DNA of 64,000 bases, from contig NC_133650.1 in NCBI RefSeq assembly GCF_009905375.1, positions 69,216,220 to 69,280,219 on the forward strand, given 5' to 3'. Numbering within the stretch: the stretch's first letter is position 1; each line of letters starts with the position of its first letter. The notes under the pieces are model-generated. The model was given only the letters and a program-made list of their open reading frames with translations, searched no databases and was not told where the DNA came from. A program made the position numbers and the translations under genes. Shown piece by piece: positions 10,130 to 22,040 of the stretch. The stretch comes from Apium graveolens (Eukaryota > Streptophyta > Magnoliopsida > Apiales > Apiaceae).

Positions 10130-13100
10130 TCACTTTCTGATCTCTTTGATGTCAGGAGTTGTTCTGAGATAGTTCTTTAACAAACATCTCTCAGCATATC
10201 TGAGTTCATCAATCATCCTCTTTTTAGCATCTTTGAGTTCTGCAGTATCTTCACAAGTTTGGAAGATAGCATATCTGAGATCATTAATTTTTGCTTTTCT
10301 CAACTCCTGATCTAGTCTTATGACATAGGCTTTATCAGACTCTAGATTAAATTCAAGTCCCTTGATGCCAAGATATGTTCTGATCGTTGCAGTATTAGGC
10401 TTCATATCAACAATATCACCCTTGTGATCTCTGTACTTGGGACAGTATGTGCTGTCAGACTTTACAAAATAAAGTCTTTTCTGTCTCTGAATTTGAGTCT
10501 TCAAATAGTTTGCAGCACTTTCTGTTATTCTGTCATTCACTTGAAGTAAGAATAAAACATGTTCTAGTTCCTCAAAATACTTCAGTGGTATAACATTTTC
10601 CCTTATATGGCAAATCCTTCCATCTGTCATGAAATATAACAAGATGTGTTCTTTCAAGAAGGTATGGTAGACCATCTGTACAGATTCTAGTTGATTCAAT
10701 CTTTCAGGAGTTGCTCCAACACCTGGTTCACTTAAGGAAGTTGGATCATTGGTTGTGTTCTGCACTCTTCTTTCATCAGCACTACCCAATCCAGATTTAT
10801 CTCTTGCTTCCTTTCCAGTAACCACTCTTGCTTCAAAACCACTTGCTGCAGTCTTCAAAAGTTGAGTCTGTTTGGCTTTAGTGAATCCTGGTAGGAGTAA
10901 CTTTGAGGATTTAACATGAGCAATGTCAGAGGTTTCCTTTGACTTATCTTCTGATATCAAGCCAACTTGAGCTATGTCAGAGGTTGCTTGCTTCATTGTT
11001 ATATCAGAACTAACTATATCTTGACTCTGAACAACTTGAGCCATGTCAGAGGTTATTTTAGAAATCTTCCTTGAAGTCAGAGGAAGATCAGCATCTTCAA
11101 CAGAAATTTTTTCATCCGTAGGAGGCACATAAACTTTACAGGTTCACCAACTTTTTCTTTGCCCTTGAACCTTGGATCTATCTGCAATTTTGATTTGGCC
11201 TTAGTTGCCACATGATTTATCCTTTCTTTTATCACAATGCCTTTAGTCGTAGGAAGTTTCTTTTTAACAACAGAAGCTTCAGATTTGGAGTTGACATTTT
11301 CTAACTTAAGTCTAGCTTCCTCTTTCATTAGACTCTCAAAGTCCATTCCTGGATTTTCTTTCAGAAATAACTGTCTTGAAATTTCTTCATCAAGATCCAA
11401 AAGTTCATCAGAACTTATCTTTTTACCAGTATCAGAAGTTATTCTTCTCCCAGTATCAGAACTTGTTCTATGACTTGTAGTTCCAGCTCTACTTGAAGAG
11501 AGACTTCCACCTTGACCACGACCTCCACCCATTCCAGAGTTTCCCTGGTCATCTTTTTCATCATCCTTCCCCTTCAGTGTCTGATCAGTTTTGCATTTGG
11601 ACTTAATTACTTTCTCCCCCTTTTTGGCATCAGCAGGTAAAAGAAGAGAGAGAAGCAATTCCACTGAGGATTGGATCTCATTAAGTTGAGATTGCTGAGA
11701 AGCTTGATTTTTCAAAATTTCATCAATCTGAGACTGTTGCTTCTCTTGGGTTTTCTCAATGTTGGTAATTTGGTCAAAGGAAGGTTTGAAAAACCTTTTC
11801 TTGTCCAGTTTGACAAGTGTATCTTGCTGCATTAAGGATTATTGAATCTTGTCCACTTTGGCCTGAGTTACAGACTGTTGACCTTGAAGGTGCCTTGTAG
11901 TAAGTGCAGTAACTTTTAGCTGTGTCTTGAAATCTTCATTGACTAACAACTCATCAGCTTTTGCCAAATGATCAGCAAGAATCTTTTTAGTAGGAACAAA
12001 GGTAACTGAGTTCCACTCCTTAGTCCACTCTTGTCCTCTAGGAGTTTCACTCCAAGGTACTGGTACTTCCCCTGTAACAAACTTTTTGACTATTCTTGCA
12101 GAGGTGCATGTCCAGAAGGAACAGCTGCATCAATATCTAAATTTATAGCAGCATTACCAGTAGCATCAACATTTGCAGCATTAGAACTTACAGAGTCAAC
12201 AGCTTCAACATCTTCTTATAAAAGAACAGTATGAGAAGCTATGGAGACTTCAACATCATCCTCTAAGGGTTGATCACCAATTAAGTTCTGATCAACATCC
12301 ATATTCTGATGCTCACCTAAAATCTGATCTTCAGTATCTAGATGCAGAGGAGGTGTTGTAGGCAATTCTGGATTAAAATCAGCATCAGGAATTGGTTTTG
12401 TTGGTGGAGTGACCTGAGTTGTTGGTGCTTCTAGATGCAAAACTTGAGGCACTTCCAAGTTATGAATGTCAATTTCATCACTTGGCCCCTGGGTATCAGC
12501 ATTTACTGGAGATACTAGAGGTGTAGCAATGTGAGTAGATTCTGGCTCATGTAGTGTTGAGTGATGAGTAGCATGAGGGTCTGAATCAGCACTAGGAGAA
12601 TTGTGAGCTTCAACAGGGTCTTGTGAGATCAGAGATTCCTGATCCCCTTCCTTAGCTGCTGCTTCCATTCCTTTACCAGAATCTTTAGGCCTTTTTGCCA
12701 ATGTTTTGAATCTTTTAGCTTTTAAGGTGACTATAGGAGCTTTATCATCAGAATTATGCTTTCTAAGCCTTTTTAGAGGCCTAGAACTCCCAATATCATC
12801 ATCCTTCTGAGAAGAGACCTTCTCAGCCTCTTGAACAACAGGTTCTGATACAGGAACCTGTTCCTCAGCATCTGATTCATCTCGCAGAATGAATCTCCTT
12901 CTCTTCTGTTCTGTCTGAGGTACTTTCTTAGTCCTCTTAGATTTGGAAGATGAAGGCTGCACTGTAGGGTCTGATGGTTGAGGTTGAGAAGTTTGTGGTG
13001 GTTGAGTAGAGATGGTAGGTGCTGATGGATGAGGTTCAGATGGTTGAACATCAGGATATAATGCAGTGTACTTAACAGGATCATAGGTTATTAAGGCTTA

Positions 13101-13877
13101 TTTGACAGATAAAGGAATTAAGAGGGGTCTTAACACAGCCTTCTTATTATCAGTAGATAATAAGTCAGTAAAAGCTCTTTTAGCTATTCTGAATGATGAA
13201 ATTAAGTCACCATAATTTTGGGGCTTATTATCACAACAGAAACTATAAATAAGCTGACAGAATCTAGCAAAATAAACAGTAAATCTATCTTCATTCATTC
13301 TGTCCCCAATAAAACCTAAAATAGCACGTGCATAGTCAAAATCAGTTCGATTTATAAGAGCATACCCGATTTGTTGGCTGAATATGGGAATTGCATCAAA
13401 ATTGGAACATTTGTTTGCAAAAGCTTTAGTTATGCAATCAAAGAAGAAATTCCATTCCCTCCTTATGAAAGATCTCTTCAACTGGCCCAGCTTTTCCAAT
13501 GTTCTTTCATATCCCAGACTGGTCATCATGTTTTGAAGAACTGGCTCATTAACAGTAGAGTAGACACAGTTCTCAGGTAGCTGCAGTGCTTGTCGAACCG
13601 TAGACAACGTCACAACATACTCATCCTCCCCAGATGAAAAAATAATGCTTGGGGACCCTTGAGCACCACCATCATCATACACACCGCTTCTCCAGAACTC
13701 CAGTACTTGAGTACCAGAAACTGCTTCGGGTTCAGTCAGAGCATACCCAATATCAGAACTAGCAAGAAAGTCCTGAATGAAATGAAGTTCAGAGGGTGTT
13801 TCTGACTTGCTAAGAATAGCAGAGAAGTTATTAGGAACAAACGTTGCTCCATCGAAGATGATGTCCTTGGGTGCCAT
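10130..13877 (-). pseudogene. Extra ORF of copia A, downstream of pol (env-position protein)
   Basis: A long frame of roughly 1,250 codons starting at ATG 13877 (context CACATGG) and ending at 10130. It is interrupted by in-frame stops at 13098-13100, 12216-12218 and 11839-11841, and by frameshifts near 12100 and 11130. The N-terminal 250 residues are globular and hold VRQALQLP, REWNFFFDCITKAF and NFDAIPIFSQQIGYAL. The middle is Pro/Ser/Asp-rich with basic patches (KRLRK, KRRRF), suggesting nuclear localisation. Then comes a Gln-rich coiled coil, the motif AKKGEKVIKSKC, and a C-terminal globular part (LYFVKSD, RTYLGIKGLEF). No signal peptide or membrane segment is visible, so an envelope role is not supported. 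A homologous frame exists in copia B at 55570-59892. Its function is unknown. It could be captured host sequence or a lineage-specific accessory protein. Confidence 0.75.
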
Positions 13878-13968
13878 GTGAATTCGTGAGAAAGAAAATT
13901 GCTTGTAAGGTATTTGAGAAAATGTCTGTATGAAAAAATCGTCAGTAGATGAGAGAGTATAGAAGTAA

Positions 13969-13992
13969 AGAGAGAGAGAGAGAGAGAGAGAT
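13969..13992. repeat. (AG)n microsatellite in the leader of the extra ORF
   Basis: Twelve AG units. Read on the minus strand this is a CT tract, which fits a plant pyrimidine-rich 5' leader upstream of the extra ORF. Confidence 0.9.
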
Positions 13993-14008
13993 AAAATATG
14001 AAAGTAAA

Positions 14009-14045
14009 GAAAAGATTGTACAATCTTTTCTATCTTTTACTTATA
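14009..14045 (-). promoter_or_regulatory. TATA-like box and 22-bp palindrome before the extra ORF
   Basis: On the minus strand GTGTATAAGTA places a TATA-like core at 14045-14040, about 165 bases before the ATG. A perfect 22-bp palindrome, GAAAAGATTGT and its complement, lies at 14030-14009, about where transcription would start. A CT-rich leader follows. The layout is that of an independent plant promoter. This is inference from sequence only. Confidence 0.45.
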
Positions 14046-14596
14046 CACGGTAGAAAAAGTAACCGTTGAGACACCTGTCAGACATGCAGCAGTAAAAGAT
14101 ATTTAATGGGCACGGGTTTTCAGTAATCATTACTTATCACATGCAGTTTTTCAAGGAAAAACCGTTCCACTTACCAAGTAATCCCATTAATTAAGGTAGT
14201 TCAGTTTTATTTTAAAATTTAAAATTGTTCCCACTTAATAAATTTTTATCACTGCGTGACCAATATTCTGTAAAAATAACCAATGAGAGAATGACCATTA
14301 ATAAACCAAGTAAATAAAAACTTCCACGTCAGAATCAGAACTTGATTTGTATCAGAGCTAAAAAGGTCATCAGAATATGGTTAGTATCAGGATTTAAAAT
14401 GTTATCAGAATATCAAACGACTCAGAGACAAAATCTTGCATAAATATAAAATTTCATTAATATATTGAATAAATACATTTCATGAAATTTAAATTTCATT
14501 CTTAAGAGTACAAGATTGTCCTAAGCTACAAAACATAAACATCAACACCTAAGAAGCCAGACAAAGCTGACGGTGAAGAGAAACAGGGAGCAGAAA

Positions 14597-14866
14597 TTAT
14601 TTCTTCTTCTGACTCTCAACAAAAAGAATAGCAAGATGAATAATACACTCCTGCTGTCGGAGAGCTTCCAATCGTTCCTCTTCCAGTCGCTCAAGATGGC
14701 GATGGTAGTCCATGTAGAAGAACAAGAGGTCTGTGAGGACCTCTTGGGGAACTGAGTCCCAAATTTCATCAGGATTGGCAGTGACATGCCATTCCTGCTG
14801 CCATTCTGTACACCTCATATTGATAGTGAAGGTGTCATAGTTCAGAACTAAGTTGTAATGAACCAT
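14597..14866 (-). CDS. 89-codon ORF of unknown function in copia A
   Basis: An intact frame from ATG 14866 (context ACTATGG) to a TAA at 14597. It encodes an 89-residue protein starting MVHYNLVLNYD, with an acidic, Trp-rich centre (TEWQQEWHV, EIWDSVPQEVL) and a C-terminal helix rich in Glu, Arg and Leu (HLERLEEERLEALRQQE) likely to form a coiled coil. It ends in a Lys run. A TATATAAA box and a CT-rich leader of about 50 bases lie just upstream. Unlike gag, pol and the long extra frame, it has no lesion. I do not recognise the family. It may be a chance frame in the 3' non-coding part, but the leader and promoter layout argue for expression. It lies upstream of the long extra ORF on the same strand. 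Confidence 0.5.
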   Translation of the reverse strand: MVHYNLVLNYDTFTINMRCTEWQQEWHVTANPDEIWDSVPQEVLTDLLFFYMDYHRHLERLEEERLEALRQQECIIHLAILFVESQKKK

Positions 14867-16302
14867 AGTTGTGATGAGTGAAAAAGAAATGAGTTTGAGA
14901 GTTTGAGAGAAAATGAGAGATGTGTTTGCTGGTATGAGGTGTTGGTTTATATAGCCAATAGAATGCCAAGAGATGCAAAGAAAATTGAATGGTTATAGGT
15001 AGAAATAATTCTACCTCGTCTCCCTAGACTGATGAGAATAAAAACAGCCATTGGAAGTGTAAAACAGGAATTAATGCGCACATGAAACAAGTAAAAATTA
15101 CTATGCATAGACGTGTACCACTAACCCAAATTATATTGACTGTTAATATCTCACTCAAACATATTCTGATTTTAAATAAGACTGTCTCAGATTTTAACCA
15201 CAAATAAGTCAAGTAAAGAATCAGAGTTTAATATCAGAACTTAGACTTATATTAGAACTTAAAAGTCATCAGAACATGATTTCTTAACTCGAAAAGTGAA
15301 TGCCTATTTCTGTAATTCTTCACACAAATTCTGATTTCGTTTCTTCAGAACTTAATCATCAAAACTTCTATCATAACTTGTCCTCAGAATTTATACAACT
15401 GACACTTAAATGTTCATCTAAAACAACATTTATCACCACAGTAATTTTCATCATTCATACAGAGTGTATGTGTGTGCAGTAAGCTAAATATCAGATAAAG
15501 ATTAAAGTCTGATTCACTTTAGTAAATCTTAAAAATAAGGTATAACTAAGAACTTTGCTCAAAATCTGTCATGATTCTGAAGTCTACTTTAGAATGAGTT
15601 CATGCATGAGTCCACCTCAACTGTTTTGTGCTCATTTTATGCATATTTTAAAATTCCATTTTACAGTGGCTTCTCAGTGTAAGTGAGTCACGACTGCTTA
15701 TCAGAATTTATCCTATTATCAGAGTATTTCTCCAGTAATCATAAAGTGTGAAAAGTCACCAAGAAAAATATTTATTTTTTGCTTTTCTGATGCATATTAC
15801 TTAATACCAGCAATGCACTTGGGTCTTCCCTTCCACAGTTTTTGCTCTAGATGTCAAAGGAGTACCTGATTTTTATTTCTTTTTCTTTTTCTTTTCTTTT
15901 GATAAGTGAGGCTTATCAGCACTTAGTACATTCACAAGATTTACTAACATCAGAACTTAACAGATGAGAAGCATTATTCTAGTTTCTGACTTAGTAATAA
16001 GATAGATAAAGTAAACTTAACTAAGCTCAATATCAGAATTTGCTTTTGTCAACAGATTTCCACATAAACAATTACTTCAAACATGGGATTTGTTAGTATA
16101 TTAAAGACTACTAGGTCAGCATCTAGCATATTTATCCTCATTGGATTGAATAATCACATAAACATTCATATCACTATCAGAGTTTAGAAATTCACATCAG
16201 ACAACAATCAGTACTTAAGCAATTTCCAATTAAGCACAGAATACACAAAGATGATAATATTTGTAAATACTAATCATAAAGTTTGATGCATCAGAACAAA
16301 AA
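14867..16302. other. Non-coding spacer of copia A with recurring ATCAGAACTT-type motif
   Basis: Between RNase H and the extra frames there is no long open frame. The word TCAGAACTT and close variants (TCAGAATTT, TCAGAGTTT, TCAGGATTT, mostly after TA or CA) recur many times here and on to about 14330. The same word appears inside gag-pol and, in variant form, in the LTRs. Its role is unknown. Confidence 0.6.
14946..14953 (-). promoter_or_regulatory. TATATAAA box of the 89-codon ORF
   Basis: On the minus strand the order is ATTGG (an inverted CCAAT), GC, TATATAAA, then about 80 bases rich in C and T up to the ATG at 14866. Spacing to a start site about 30 bases downstream is normal for a plant promoter. 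Confidence 0.5.
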
Positions 16303-19300
16303 CTAAGCAGATTTAGAGAAAGAATCTGAAACCATTCCAAGTTCATTTACCAATCTTGTAAAAGTAGCTTCACACAGTGGTTTTGTGAAGATATCTGCCA
16401 GTTGTTGATCTGTTGGAACAAAGTGCAATTCCACTGTACCTTCATCCACATGTTCCCTTATGAAGTGGTACCTTATGCTGATGTGCTTTGTCATTGAGTG
16501 TTGAACTGGATTACCTGTCATAGCAATAGCACTTTGATTATCACAGTAAATAGGGATTTTAAAATATGTTAACCCATAATCCAGTAATTGATTCTTCATC
16601 CAAAGAATCTGTGTACAACAGCTTCCTGCAGCAATGTACTCTGCTTCTGCAGTTGATGTGGAAATTGACTTTTGTTTCTTGCTAAACCAAGAAACCAATC
16701 TGCCTCCAAGAAATTGGCAGCTTCCACTTGTGTTTTTCCTGACAATTTTGCACCCTACAAAATCTGTATCTGAGTAACCTATTAGTTGAAAGTCTGATTC
16801 TCTAGGATACCACAATCCCAGATCAGTTATTCCCTTAAGATACTTGAAAATTCTTTTCACAGATGTTAAGTGAGGTTCTCTTGGATCTGCTTGAAATCTT
16901 GCACAAAGACAGGTAGCATACATGATATCAGGTCTACTAGCAGTTAGATAGAGTAGAGAGCCAATCATACCTCTATAATCAGTAATATCTACTGATTTAC
17001 CAGTATCCTTATCCAATTTTGTTGTAGTGGCCATGGGAGTGGATGCACTTGAACAATCTTGCATTCCAAATTTCTTCAGCAAATTTCTGGTGTACTTGGT
17101 TTGACAAATAAAAGCGCCTTATTCTTTCTGCTTGACTTGAAGGCCTAGAAAATAGCTAAGTTCCCCCATCATACTCATTTGATATCTTGACTGCATCAGT
17201 TTGGCAAACTTCTTGCAAAGTCTATCATTTGTAGAACCAAAGATGATATCATCAACATATATCTGAACCAGAAGTAAGTCCTTTCCATGGTTGAGGTAGA
17301 ACAGAGTTTTGTCAATAGTTTCTCTGTTAAATCCACTTTCCAGAAGAAACAGAGCTAAAGTCTCATACCATGCTCTTGGAGCTTGCTTAAGGCCATAAAG
17401 TGCTTTATCAAGCCTGTAGACATGATTTGGAAATTTGGAATCTACAAAGCCTGGAGGTTGTTCAACATATAATTCCTCTTCCAACTCTCCATTGAGAAAA
17501 GCACTTTTCACATCCATTTGAAAGATTGTAAACTTTTTGTGAGCAGCATAAGCCAAAAATATCCTTATGGCTTCCAATCTAGCAACTGGTGCAAATGTTT
17601 CATCATAATCAATTCCCTCATGTTGAGAATATCCTTTTGCAACCAACCTTGCTTTATTCCTTGTAATTATGCCATCACTATCAGTTTTGTTTCTGAACAC
17701 CCACTTTGTACCAACAACAGATCTGTTCTTTGGTCTTGGCACTAGGGTCCAGACTTTGTTTCTTTCAAATTCATTTAACTCTTCCTACATTGCTTGTACC
17801 CAATCAGCATCTTGAAGAGCTTCTTCCACTTTCTTTGGTTCAGTCTGAGAAAGAAAAGAATTATAGAGACATTCACTTGAAGTAGCTGTTCTAGTTCTGA
17901 CACCTGCATCAGGATTTCCAATAATTAAGTCAGGTGTATGTGATTTAGTCCACTTCCTTGCAGATGGAAGGTTTTCTCTAGAACTGGATGCTCCCCCATG
18001 ATCCATGCTATCTTCATCAATATTTTCTGATGTTCACCCTGAAACTATGCTCTCTAAGTTGGATCCTTCAGAAATTGAGTTTTCAGAATTATCAGAACTT
18101 GGCTTATCAGAACTTGATAAATCAGAACTTGAAGAGCCAGTTGTATGTTCTGATGCTTCTTGAGATGTGGTTGTATCTTCAGTATGCTCCCCCTGCACAG
18201 ATGCATCTTCCTTTGGCGTAGTCACCACAGTTTCAATAACATCAGAGTTTAATCCATCAGAGTTTGCAGTATCAGGATTTAGACTGTCAGAATTTTCAGT
18301 ATCAGAATTTAAGTCTTCATTTTCAAATCTCAGCTGATCATGATCATTGAAATATTCAAGTCCAGTAATCTTCTTATCATCAAAGGAGACATTGATAGAT
18401 TCCATGACAACCCTTGTTCTTAAATTGTAGACTCTGAAGGCTTTTGTGGAAAGTGGATACCCAACAAAAATTCCTTCATCAGCTTTTAAATCAAATTTGG
18501 ATAGCTGTTCAGGGTGAGTCTTAAGAACAAAACACTTGCATCTAAACACATGAAAATACTTCAGATTTGGCTTCTTTTTCTTCACCATCTCATATGGTGT
18601 CTTTCCATGCTTGTTAATGAGTGTTGCATTCTGAATAAAACAAGCAGTCTGCACATCTTCAGCCCAAAAATAGGTTGGTAGCTTTGCTTCATCAAGCATA
18701 GTTCGTGCAGCTTCAATAAGAGTTCTATTCTTTCTTTCAACAACTCCATTTTGCTGTGGAGTTTTAGGAGCAGAAAATTCCTGCTTGATTCCATGGTCTT
18801 TGCAGAACTCTTCCATTGTCAAATTCTTGAACTCAGTGCCATTATCACTTCTTATGATCTTCACAGAATCTTTGACCAATTTATCCAGTTGCTTGACATG
18901 ATCAATCAAGATAGATGCAGTTTCACTTTTTGTGTGCAAGAAATATACCCATGTGTATCTAGTGAACTCATCCACTATGACCATATCATATTTCTTCTTT
19001 GCAATAGACATGACATTCATTGCACCAAATGGATCTACATGAAGTAGGTGATAAGGCTCAAGAAATGATGATTCAGTCTTGCTCTTGAATGAAGATTTTC
19101 TTTGTTTAGCCTTCCGACATGAATCACAAAGGCCATCAGGAGCAAATACTGATTTTGGCAGTCCTCTCACAAGATCTTTCTTGACTAGTTCATTTATATT
19201 GTTGAAATTTAAATGAGAGAGTTTCTTGTGCCAATTCCAGCTTTCTTCAATTGATGCTCTACTCATCAGACAGATTGCAGAACCATCAGTACTTGTTGAA

Positions 19301-19653
19301 AGCTTGGCTTCATAAATGTTACCATGCCTGTATCCTTTCAGAACAACTTTGCTTGTAGATTTGCTTACAACTTCACAGTGTTCTTCAAAGAAATCCACAT
19401 GATAACCTCTGTCACAGATTTGACTAACACTCAGCAAATTGTGTTTAAGTCCTGAGACCAGAGCTACTTCTTTAATGATGACATTCCCAAGATTGATATT
19501 GCCATATCCCAGTGTCTTTCCAATGTTGCCATCTCCATAAGAAACACTTGGGCCAGCTTTCTCCACAAAGTCTGATAGCAGGGCTTTATTTCCAATCATA
19601 TGTCCTGAGCATCCACTGTCCAGAACTAGGATGTTTTTCCTGTTTCCCTGCAA
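16303..19653 (-). pseudogene. Copia A pol: protease, integrase, RT, RNase H
   Basis: One frame, read from just after the gag stops to a natural TGA/TAG-type end at 16303. Seen in order: protease LDSGCSGHM (near 19610), GAG-pre-integrase WHKKLSHLNF with the LCDSCRKAKQ zinc residues, integrase core DEFTRYTWVYF and [40 protein letters not shown], the catalytic YVDDIIFGS (near 17250), and RNase H with SISTSTAEAEYIAA and ADIFTKPL. Integrase before RT is the copia order. In-frame stops interrupt it at 18034-18036 (TGA), 17785-17787 (TAG) and 17119-17121 (TAA). The sequence continues in the same frame after each, so these are point lesions. The polyprotein would supply all enzymes for retrotransposition, but this copy cannot make a full product without read-through. 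Confidence 0.92.
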
Positions 19654-19665
19654 TCACAAAGACCA

Positions 19666-21984
19666 CTAATGATTAGTTTTAAGGACCCAGACTAGCTTGG
19701 ATCCTTTGGGCTTATTAGGTTTGTTAACATTTGCAGCGAATTTAGCATCAGAGTTTATGTTAACATTTTTCTTATCAGCATTTACACTGTCAGACTTTGT
19801 ATCAGAACTTACACTAGAAGGAACAATGCTAAATTTCTTTAAAGAAGGTTTTATTTGATAATAATCATAGTACAAACTATGATATTCCTTACAAGTATAA
19901 ATGGAATGCCATAAACTACCATAATGAAAATAAGGATTTTGTGGCCTATATCTAACAGACTGACTCTTAACTCCTGACTTTGAAGGTAAGGAGTTTATGT
20001 TCTTATTCTTCCTGCAAAAAGAAGTCAGATGGTTAGAACTTCCACATTTATGACATGTTTTTCTAGGAGCATTAGAAACAGGCTTATAATCATTGCTTTT
20101 ATTCACACCTTCCTTTTCATTCCTATTTTTCCTAGGTGACTTTACCTTGTTTATATTCTTTACATCTTTCAGCTTATGCTTAAGCTGCTTCTTTGTCATT
20201 AAGCCTACATTTACTTCAGTTGTCTTTTCCCGTTTTAGTTTGTCAGAAGTTAATTCCTCTTTAACTTCTGATTTCTCATTATCAGACTTCACAGCTACAA
20301 ACTTAACAGGTTTTAACTTTGGCTTTTCTTTAACAACTATAGGCTTAATTTCTACAGTTCCTTTATCATTCTTATCATCTCCATAACCTAAGCCCTCTTT
20401 CCAGTTTCCACTACTTAACAAATTCTGAGTTGTTCTGTCAGAGTTAGTCCAAGTCCTGATAATCTCTCTTTCCTTTTCTAACTCAGTCTTTAGAGATTCA
20501 TTCATTTTAAGTACTTTATCCCTAACATAGAAAGCATCATCTCTATCTTTCTGAGTTTGATGGAACATGACTAACTCTTTTTCTAAATAATCATTCCTCT
20601 TTTTACAAGCAAGATTTTCAGAAGTTAATCTTTCACATGTTAAAGTTTGATCTCTATAACTAATGAACATGGTTTTAAGATATCTTCTCAACTCATTAAT
20701 GTCATAAGTATGAAAGGCATAAGTAGTTTGAGGTACCTTTAACTCAGCAGCTTCAGAACTGCTATCAACATTTGCCATCAAGGCATAGTTCACCTCACTT
20801 TCAGAATCTGAAGTGTCTGTCCAGCTTTTCTTCTTTGTGACAAGAGCCTTGCCTTTGTCACTCTTCACTTTCTTGCAATCAGGAGATATGTGGCCTTTCT
20901 CACCAGAGTTGTAGCATTTGACATTTGTGTAATCTCCTTTGTCAGACTTCCCTCCTTTGCCTTCAGATTTTCTGAAACTCTTCTTATCAGAACTTGCACC
21001 TTTCCTGGAAAACCTCTTTCCCTTTCTGAATTTCCTGTATGCAATTCTTGTGATTCCTTTCACCATAAGAGCACACAGCTTCATCATCTCTTCATCAGCA
21101 TCCATCTCAGGCAAGCTTTCAGTTTCTGAGTTATCATCACTATCAAAACTTGATGACTCAGTATCAGACTTTGTAATGAGCGCTTTTCCCTTGCCTTTCC
21201 TCGAGGTAGCTGCCTTGGGGGATTCTTCTTCAGCCTTAAGAGCAACTGTCCTTGACTTTCCTCATTTCCTCTTGCTTCTTTGTTCCATCTCAAGTTCATG
21301 AGTCTTGAGCATCCCATAAATTTCATCAAGAGTTGTTTCTTCAAGATTATAGTTGTCTCTTATGATTGTTGACTTCAAATCCCAACTTTCAGGAAGAGCT
21401 AACATGAATTTAAGGTTTGAATCTTCAAGATCATACTCCTTATCAACTAGTGACAAATCATTCAAGAGTTTGACAAACCTGTCATATAAATCAGTTAATG
21501 AGTCATTAGGCTTTGAGTCAAAGTGTTCATACTCTTGAGTGAGTATTGTCTTCCTGTTCTTCTTAATCGAATCAGTTCCCTTGCACCTTGTCTCCAAGGC
21601 ATCCCATATCTCCTTTGCAGTCTTGCAGTTAATTACCATATTTGACATTACATTATCAATGGCACTATGCAGCAAGTATCGTACCTTAGCATCCTTAGCA
21701 ATTGATGTTATATCTTCAGCAGTGTAATCACTCTTCTCCTTTGGTACAGACTTTGATGCTTCACCTGCAACTACAACAGCGAGTGGCTTGTGAGGTCCTT
21801 CATTGATTCTGTCAAGATATTCTGGATCTGTAGCTTCCAGAAACATAGTAATCCTCACCTTCCATATGGGATATTCAGATGGTTTCAGTATGGGAACTCT
21901 AATAGCCTCATATCGACTATGAATTTGAGTCTTTGGGGGATCTTCAGTTTTGGTGGGCTTGGTTGGAGTTTTTACTTCAGACAT
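19666..21984 (-). pseudogene. Copia A gag
   Basis: ATG 21984 lies 43 bases after the PBS. The N-terminal 240 codons have the plant copia gag layout (PSEYPIWKVRITMFLEAT, TAKEIWDALETRCKG, TLDEIYGMLKTHELE). A TGA at 21262-21264 interrupts the frame, which then continues open for more than 500 codons. That part holds a zinc knuckle CYNSGEKGHISPDC, whose second Cys has become Ser, a long predicted coiled coil, and a second knuckle-like CHKCGSSNHLTSFC. It ends KTNH at TAG 19666-19668. A second in-frame stop, TGA 19654-19656, follows before pol. The very long gag with a coiled coil is typical of Sireviruses. Confidence 0.88.
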
Positions 21985-22026
21985 GATTGTTTTTGGATAT
22001 TAAACTATTTGTGTGTTAACAGATAG

Positions 22027-22038
22027 GCTCTGATACCA
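22027..22038 (-). other. Primer-binding site of copia A (initiator tRNA-Met)
   Basis: On the minus strand, two bases after the 5' LTR end, lies TGGTATCAGAGC, the complement of the 3' end of plant initiator tRNA-Met. Confidence 0.95.
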
Positions 22039-22040
22039 CT

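Noticed and set aside
10130..13877. True envelope gene in copia A
   Set aside because: Position fits the env-like label, but no signal peptide, membrane helix or cleavage site is visible.
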